The position numbers were made by a program, and so were the translations under genes. Of a stretch of DNA of 64,000 nt, positions 59,678 through 64,000 are shown piece by piece. How positions within the stretch are numbered: position 1 is the first letter of the stretch; each line of letters opens with the position of its first letter. The DNA comes from an uncultured Prevotella sp. (GTDB lineage: Bacteria; Bacteroidota; Bacteroidia; Bacteroidales; Bacteroidaceae): NCBI GenBank assembly GCA_944321645.1, contig CALUMB010000001.1, forward strand, positions 32,836 through 96,835, written 5' to 3'. Below the pieces are notes generated by a model. It ran no database searches. It was given only the letters and a program-made list of their open reading frames with translations, and was not told the DNA's origin.

Positions 59678-61837
59678 ATGAGAGTATATCAGACAAACGA
59701 GATTAAAAACATTGCGCTGCTTGGCAGTGCGGGTAGCGGCAAGACCACTCTTGCCGAGTCGATGCTTTACGAAGCGGGCATAATCAAGCGCCGCGGTTCC
59801 GTCGAGGCTAAAAACACAGTGAGCGACTATTTCCCCGTTGAGCAGGAATACGGCTACTCTGTTTTCTCGACGGTTTTTCATGTTGAGTGGAACAACAAGA
59901 AGCTGAACATAATAGACTGCCCCGGTTCCGACGACTTCGTGGGCGGTGCCATCACGGCACTCAACGTCACAGACCAAGCCGTGATACTTATCAATGGCCA
60001 GTACGGCCCAGAGGTCGGCACGCAGAACAACTTCCGCTACACCGAGAAGCTCAAGAAACCGGTTATCTTCCTCGTGAACCAGCTGGACAGCGACAAGTGC
60101 GACTTCGACGCGGTTGTGGCGCAGATGAAAGAGATCTACGGACCCAAGTGCGTGCAGATACAATACCCAATCGTCACCGGCCCGGGCTTCAATTCGCTCA
60201 TAGACGTGCTCCTGATGAAGAAATACTCTTGGAAGCCTGAAGGTGGCGCACCCATCATAGAGGACATCCCAGCCGAGGAGATGGACAAGGCGATGGAGTT
60301 GCACAAGGCTCTCGTCGAGGCTGCCGCCGAAAACGACGAAGGCCTGATGGAGAAATTCTTCGAGGAAGAGACGCTCACCGAAGACGAGATGCGCGAGGGG
60401 ATCCGCAAGGGATTGGTGACGAGGAGCATCTTCCCCGTGTTCTGCGTGTGCGCAGGCAAGGACATGGGAGTGCGCCGCCTGATGGAATTCCTCGGCAACG
60501 TGGTGCCGTTCGTGAGCGAGATGCCAAAGGTACACGACACTCGCGGCGAGGAAATCGCCCCCGACAGCGACGGCCCGACCTCCCTCTACTTCTTCAAGAC
60601 CGGCATGGAGCCGCACATCGGCGAGGTGTCTTACTTCAAGGTGATGAGCGGCAAGGTGAAGGCCGGGGCCGACCTTACAAACGCCGACCGTGGGTCGAAG
60701 GAACGTCTTGCGCAGATTTTCGTGAGCGCAGGTGCCAACCGCATACCCGTAGACGAGATGTGTGCCGGCGACATAGGCTGCACCGTGAAGCTGAAGGATG
60801 TCAAGACCGGCAACGCCCTCAACGGCAAGGACTGCGAATATCGCTACGACTTCATCAAATATCCCAACTCTAAGTACTCACGTGCCATCAAGGCCGTCAA
60901 CGAAGCCGAGACCGAGAAGATGATGGCCGCCTTGCTCAAGATGCGCCAGGAAGACCCAACGTGGGTGATTGAGCAGAGCAAGGAACTGCGCCAGACCATC
61001 GTACACGGGCAGGGCGAGTTCCACCTGCGCACGCTGAAATGGCGCATGGAGAACAACGAGAAGGTACAGGTCGTATACGAAGAGCCGAAGATACCATACC
61101 GCGAGACCATCACAAAGGCTGCCCGTGCCGACTATCGCCACAAGAAGCAGTCGGGCGGGGCAGGGCAGTTTGGCGAAGTTCACCTCATCGTAGAGCCATA
61201 CGCCGAGGGAATGCCCGACCCGACAGTGTTCAAGTTCGGCGGCCAGGAGTATCGCATCAACGTGAAGAGCAAAGAGGAAATCGACCTCGAATGGGGCGGG
61301 AAACTTGTGTTTATCAACTCTGTCGTGGGCGGCGCGATAGATGCAAGGTTTATGCCTGCCATACTCAAGGGCGTGATGGAGCGCATGGAGAGCGGCCCAC
61401 TCACCGGAAGCTATGCCCGCGACGTGCGCGTAATCGTATACGACGGCAAGATGCACCCGGTGGACTCCAACGAGCTTTCGTTCATGCTCGCCGGACGCAC
61501 TGCCTTTGCCAAGGCGTTCAAGGAGGCTGGGCCTAAGGTGCTCGAGCCTATCTACGACCTTGAAGTGTTCGTTCCGGCAGACTTCATGGGCGACGTAATG
61601 AGCGACCTGCAAGGCCGCCGCGCCATGATAATGGGCATGGACAGCGAGGCCGGCTACCAGAAGCTGCAGGCCAAGATTCCGCTTAAGGAACTTGCCAACT
61701 ATAGCATCTCGCTCAGTTCGATAACTGGTGGCCGGGCTTCGTTCACAACCAAGTTCGCAAGCTATGAGCTTGTGCCTAACGACATCCAGCAGCAGCTCAT
61801 CAAGGAGCACGAGGCTGAACTTGGGGCAGAGGATTAA
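59678..61837 (+). CDS. Elongation factor G paralogue EF-G2 (degenerate GTPase)
   Basis: A 719-residue five-domain EF-G homologue that should promote tRNA-mRNA translocation on the ribosome. The P-loop is intact (GSAGSGKT, 16-23) but other GTPase motifs deviate: switch II reads DCPGSDDF at 80-87, with Ser84 where the catalytic His of DTPGHVDF belongs; G4 reads NQLD (134-137) instead of NKxD; switch I lacks the RGITI motif (EQEYGYSVFST). Domains II-V are conserved (SSITGGRASFTTKF near the end; GGAGQFGEVHL in IV). This matches the B. thetaiotaomicron EF-G2, reported to work without GTP hydrolysis and to matter for gut colonisation under carbon starvation. The housekeeping fusA must lie elsewhere. 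Confidence 0.92.
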   Translation: MRVYQTNEIKNIALLGSAGSGKTTLAESMLYEAGIIKRRGSVEAKNTVSDYFPVEQEYGYSVFSTVFHVEWNNKKLNIIDCPGSDDFVGGAITALNVTDQAVILINGQYGPEVGTQNNFRYTEKLKKPVIFLVNQLDSDKCDFDAVVAQMKEIYGPKCVQIQYPIVTGPGFNSLIDVLLMKKYSWKPEGGAPIIEDIPAEEMDKAMELHKALVEAAAENDEGLMEKFFEEETLTEDEMREGIRKGLVTRSIFPVFCVCAGKDMGVRRLMEFLGNVVPFVSEMPKVHDTRGEEIAPDSDGPTSLYFFKTGMEPHIGEVSYFKVMSGKVKAGADLTNADRGSKERLAQIFVSAGANRIPVDEMCAGDIGCTVKLKDVKTGNALNGKDCEYRYDFIKYPNSKYSRAIKAVNEAETEKMMAALLKMRQEDPTWVIEQSKELRQTIVHGQGEFHLRTLKWRMENNEKVQVVYEEPKIPYRETITKAARADYRHKKQSGGAGQFGEVHLIVEPYAEGMPDPTVFKFGGQEYRINVKSKEEIDLEWGGKLVFINSVVGGAIDARFMPAILKGVMERMESGPLTGSYARDVRVIVYDGKMHPVDSNELSFMLAGRTAFAKAFKEAGPKVLEPIYDLEVFVPADFMGDVMSDLQGRRAMIMGMDSEAGYQKLQAKIPLKELANYSISLSSITGGRASFTTKFASYELVPNDIQQQLIKEHEAELGAED

Positions 61838-61848
61838 ACCACAGCCAA

Positions 61849-61883
61849 CAGCCGCAAGCATGGCATTGTACCGCTTGCGGCTG
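61849..61883 (+). terminator. Hairpin directly after EF-G2
   Basis: CAGCCGCAAGC (61849-61859)/GCTTGCGGCTG (61873-61883), 11-bp perfect stem, 12 bases after the stop; no U tract. Confidence 0.6.
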
Positions 61884-61908
61884 CCATCAAAATAGGTAGA
61901 ATAGGTAT

Positions 61909-61985
61909 CCGCAGCAAACCGTGTTGCAAATTCTTCACGCATAGAATTTACGCCACTGCACGGTTTGTTGCGGCTTTCTTTTGTC
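61909..61985 (+). ncRNA. Candidate structured element / terminator downstream of EF-G2
   Basis: Outer stem CCGCAGCAAACCGTG (61909-61923) pairs with CACGGTTTGTTGCGG (61959-61973, one G-U); the loop holds an inner stem AAATTCT/AGAATTT; then CTTTCTTTTGTC. Could be a large intrinsic terminator or a 3'-derived small RNA. No family recognised. Confidence 0.45.
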
Positions 61986-62488
61986 TGTTGATTTAACAGA
62001 TTGTTTATCAATGTTTTACGTACAGATACATTAAGTGTTTATGCAAGCAAGTCTTTGCGAGTGTTTCACAGTCGTGTGATACCAGCCTTAATGCCCGTAT
62101 TGTCCATCATCCCGCTCGTAAAGCCGCCTAAATCAAAGTCGCTCGTGCGGCTTTTGGCTTTTTGTCGTCTCCATAGGTGTTAGTTGCAAATATGCAACTA
62201 AAAAGTACTGCAAAACCACTTTGAATCCAACAAGTGCCAAGCCGGCTTGCAATATGTGCCGTTTCAGACTCTAAAACGGCACGTTTTAGGCTGCAAAACG
62301 GGCCGTTTTGCGAGCCAATTTGGCTGCCTTTGCAATGGTTTGTCTGCCAAGGCGTTATGGAATATGGCTTGCTTTGCCGCCTTTAACTTAAAAATGTTAA
62401 GAGGGGAATGCCCTCTCCATGCAAGTGCTTAATTATGTTTACTTACTAAAAAAAAGACAAATTGCAGCTGTTTTCCGCCAATATTGTG
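61986..62488. other. Intergenic gap holding 22-bp array copy 5
   Basis: Follows the structured element; contains a third terminator-like hairpin AAAGCCGC (62120-62127)/GCGGCTTT (62147-62154) followed by TGGCTTTTTG, the near-palindrome TTAGTTGC-n6-GCAACTAA around 62179, and array copy 5. No gene was recognised. Confidence 0.6.
62252..62339 (+). repeat. 22-bp repeat array, copy 5 (four units)
   Basis: Units 62252-62273, 62274-62295, 62296-62317 and 62318-62339 (last degenerate). Cores TGTGCCGTTTC, AAAACGGCACGTTTT and AAAACGGGCCGTTTT; tails AGACTCT, AGGCTGC and GCGAGCC. Confidence 0.85.
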
Positions 62489-62496
62489 TACTTTTG
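62489..62496 (+). promoter_or_regulatory. -7 box (TACTTTTG) of nucleotidyltransferase gene
   Basis: TACTTTTG, 45 bases upstream of the ATG at 62542. Confidence 0.65.
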
Positions 62497-62541
62497 CCTA
62501 CTCTTATGATGGAAACAGACAGGTAAGGAGAGATTTGAAAG

Positions 62542-63297
62542 ATGAAATATGGCATAATAGCGGCTGGCGAAGGCAGTAGGCTCGCCGCCGAAGGAGTGGT
62601 TGCCCCAAAGCCGTTGGTGAAGATTGGCGGCGAGGCTTTGATAGACCGCCTGATAAAGGTTTTCTTGGATAACGATGCCGAAAGCGTGGCCGTGATATGC
62701 AACGAGCGCATGACCGACGTTGCCGCCCATCTTGAAAGGATAGCCCGCAATGGGCTTGACGGGCGCACTGTTCCGCTGCACTGTATTGTGAAGAGCACGC
62801 CAAGCTCTATGCACAGCTTTTACGAGATTAGCCGATACCTTGGCGAAGGGCCGTTTTGCGTGACTACTGTTGACACTATCTTCCGCGCCGATGAGTTCGC
62901 TGGGTATATATGCGCGTTTGCTTCTGCCGTGAAGCGCGGCGATTGCGAGGGCATGATGGGTGTCACCGACTTTGTTGACGACGAGAAACCGCTTTATGTG
63001 GAAACGGACAACAGTCTGAACATCACGGGCTTTATCGATAGTTCAGACACTTGCCGCTACATCTCCGGCGGCATTTACGGGCTTACCCCTTTTGCACTCG
63101 AAACGTTGGAGGCTTGCCTTGGGCGCGGCGAGAGCCGTATGCGTAATTTCCAGCGCGCCCTCGTTGCCGACGGGGCGCGGCTGAAGGCATACCCTTTTTC
63201 AAAGGTGCTCGACGTAGATCATGCCGGCGACATTACGAAAGCCGAAGAGTTTATTTGCGGACGATGGATGAAAGATGGAAAAGAAAAGAAACTTTAA
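62542..63297 (+). CDS. NTP-transferase (sugar/inositol-phosphate nucleotidyltransferase)
   Basis: A 251-residue nucleotidyltransferase with the Rossmann-type start KYGIIAAGEGSRLAAEG (the GxGxR loop binds the NTP), VAPKPLVKIGGEALIDRLI, the metal-binding TTVDTIFRAD, and SGGIYGL near the sugar site. It overlaps the next gene, a CDP-alcohol phosphatidyltransferase, by 23 bases. That pairing is found in inositol-lipid clusters of Bacteroides and in IPCT/DIPP-synthase pairs, where the first enzyme makes CDP-inositol. Substrate therefore inferred as inositol-phosphate or a polyol-phosphate; sugar-1-phosphate is the alternative. Confidence 0.75.
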   Translation: MKYGIIAAGEGSRLAAEGVVAPKPLVKIGGEALIDRLIKVFLDNDAESVAVICNERMTDVAAHLERIARNGLDGRTVPLHCIVKSTPSSMHSFYEISRYLGEGPFCVTTVDTIFRADEFAGYICAFASAVKRGDCEGMMGVTDFVDDEKPLYVETDNSLNITGFIDSSDTCRYISGGIYGLTPFALETLEACLGRGESRMRNFQRALVADGARLKAYPFSKVLDVDHAGDITKAEEFICGRWMKDGKEKKL

Positions 63298-64000
63298 GCA
63301 ACTGCTGCACGCATCGTTTAAGTCGGAAGACACCGAAGAGTGGCTCGACGTCAAGTTTACGCGCCCTGTCGGCTTGGCCATGGCCCTTGTGGCAGAGCGT
63401 TTGCGCATACACCCAAACGCCATAACAATATTCTCAATTTTTGTAGGGGCTGCGGCCGGTTTCATGTTCTATTCCACCGACACGTGGCATAACGTGGCAG
63501 GCGTGGCATTGCTGATGCTTGCCAACTTCTGCGACTCCGCCGACGGGCAGCTTGCCCGCCTCACCGGGCAGAAAACGCTCATCGGGCGTATGCTCGACGG
63601 ATTCTCGGGCGATGTGTGGTTCTTTGCCATCTATCTCGCCATTGCCTTGAGGCTCTGGCCGCAGGACATTCCCTTCACCAACTGCCAGTGGGGCCTTGTG
63701 GGTGTTGCGTTGTGCGCCGTTGCCGGCTTTTTGTGCCATTCGCCGCAAAGTTCGCTTGCCGACTACTATCGCCAGGCCCATCTCTTCTTCCTGCTCGGAA
63801 AGAAGGGCAGCGAGCTTGACACTTCGGCTGCGCAGCGTGCCATCTACGAGTCGCTTCCGCGCAAGGGGGCGTTTTGGGCGCATAAGTTCTACTACAACTA
63901 CACCAACTATTGCCGCAGCCAAGAGAAGCGCACACCAGAGTTCCAGCGTTTCTACCATGGCGTAATCTCGCGCTATGGCGATGCCGAAAACATTCCTGCC
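63275..64000 (+). CDS. CDP-alcohol phosphatidyltransferase family protein (runs off edge)
   Basis: At least 242 residues are visible, starting MEKKRNFKQLLHASFKSED at 63275, with no stop before 64000. The membrane domain has several helices and the family motif CDSADGQLARLTGQKTLIGRMLDG, i.e. DxxDGxxARx8Gx3D; the last Asp follows after four residues (DGFSGD) where three is usual. Members transfer an alcohol phosphate from CDP-alcohol or CDP-diacylglycerol. With the overlapping nucleotidyltransferase this suggests an inositol-lipid or similar head-group pathway. The soluble C-terminal extension after about residue 170 (EKRTPEFQRFYHGVISRYG) is longer than in PgsA-type enzymes. Confidence 0.8.
   Translation, partial: MEKKRNFKQLLHASFKSEDTEEWLDVKFTRPVGLAMALVAERLRIHPNAITIFSIFVGAAAGFMFYSTDTWHNVAGVALLMLANFCDSADGQLARLTGQKTLIGRMLDGFSGDVWFFAIYLAIALRLWPQDIPFTNCQWGLVGVALCAVAGFLCHSPQSSLADYYRQAHLFFLLGKKGSELDTSAAQRAIYESLPRKGAFWAHKFYYNYTNYCRSQEKRTPEFQRFYHGVISRYGDAENIPA

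Noticed and set aside
3121-62339. 22-bp arrays as CRISPR or tandem-duplication microsatellites
   Set aside because: No unique spacers and no cas genes; units are too diverged between neighbours for recent slippage while keeping perfect register.
1-64000. tRNA, rRNA, insertion sequences, integrases, prophage
   Set aside because: Looked for T-loop GGTTCGAATCC-like text, transposase and integrase motifs; found none I could support.

Overview
The window is chromosomal DNA of a strictly anaerobic Bacteroidales-type bacterium. The evidence is the promoter style (a -7 box of the form TAnnTTTG upstream of most transcription units), DUF4270 and DUF4861 proteins, a short GT5 starch/glycogen synthase divergent from panC, the Rnf complex, a menaquinone gene, an EF-G2 paralogue and a GldB-like lipoprotein. 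I cannot decide between Prevotellaceae, Muribaculaceae and Bacteroidaceae from sequence alone. I saw no tRNA, rRNA, insertion sequence, CRISPR array or prophage.

Layout. 0-9.7 kb: panC (cut by the edge), short starch synthase, DUF4270 lipoprotein with a tiny downstream gene, a small lipoprotein, mtaB, a family-2 glycosyltransferase, DUF4861, a GldB-like lipoprotein and a conserved hypothetical. 9.7-16.3 kb (minus strand): probable operon serS - fused NfnAB-like transhydrogenase - DUF486 membrane protein - ttcA - metallophosphatase. 17-24.6 kb (minus): mltG, then a TolC-MacA-MacB(ATPase)-MacB(permease)-LytS-type kinase-LytTR regulator operon. 24.7-27.6 kb (minus): ribE, then the GGGtGRT protein with a NifU-like scaffold. 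28.5-35.7 kb (plus): DMP19 family, smpB, metH, HAD phosphatase, GHL10 hydrolase, RluA-type pseudouridine synthase, and a 51-aa membrane protein. 35.7-37.9 kb: menA, HD protein, hypothetical. 38-43.8 kb (plus): rseC-rnfBCDGEA. 44-51.3 kb: galE, an alpha/beta hydrolase, a COG2509 FAD protein, a GH2 glycosidase. 51.7-53.4 kb: a GNAT-AAA+ fusion protein standing alone. 53.7-58.4 kb: phoU-pstBAC (minus) and divergent pstS (plus). 58.4-64 kb: hemW divergent from an EF-G2 paralogue, then a sugar/inositol-phosphate nucleotidyltransferase overlapping a CDP-alcohol phosphatidyltransferase that runs off the edge.

Functionally the window is dominated by anaerobic redox metabolism (Rnf, Nfn-like, RseC, MenA, HemW), phosphate uptake, translation and tRNA modification, and envelope functions.

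The strongest unexplained signal is a family of five interspersed elements (3121, 16596, 27970, 45490, 62252). Each is about 88 bp, made of four consecutive 22-bp units with the core AAAACGGCnCGTTTT and a 7-base tail. All five lie on the same strand, all are in long intergenic gaps, and they stand 11-18 kb apart irrespective of the direction of flanking genes. Other points of note are the GNAT-AAA+ fusion, the EF-G paralogue with degenerate GTPase motifs, a PstS-like domain inserted in PstC, the GGGtGRT/NifU-like pair, and a structured element after EF-G2.
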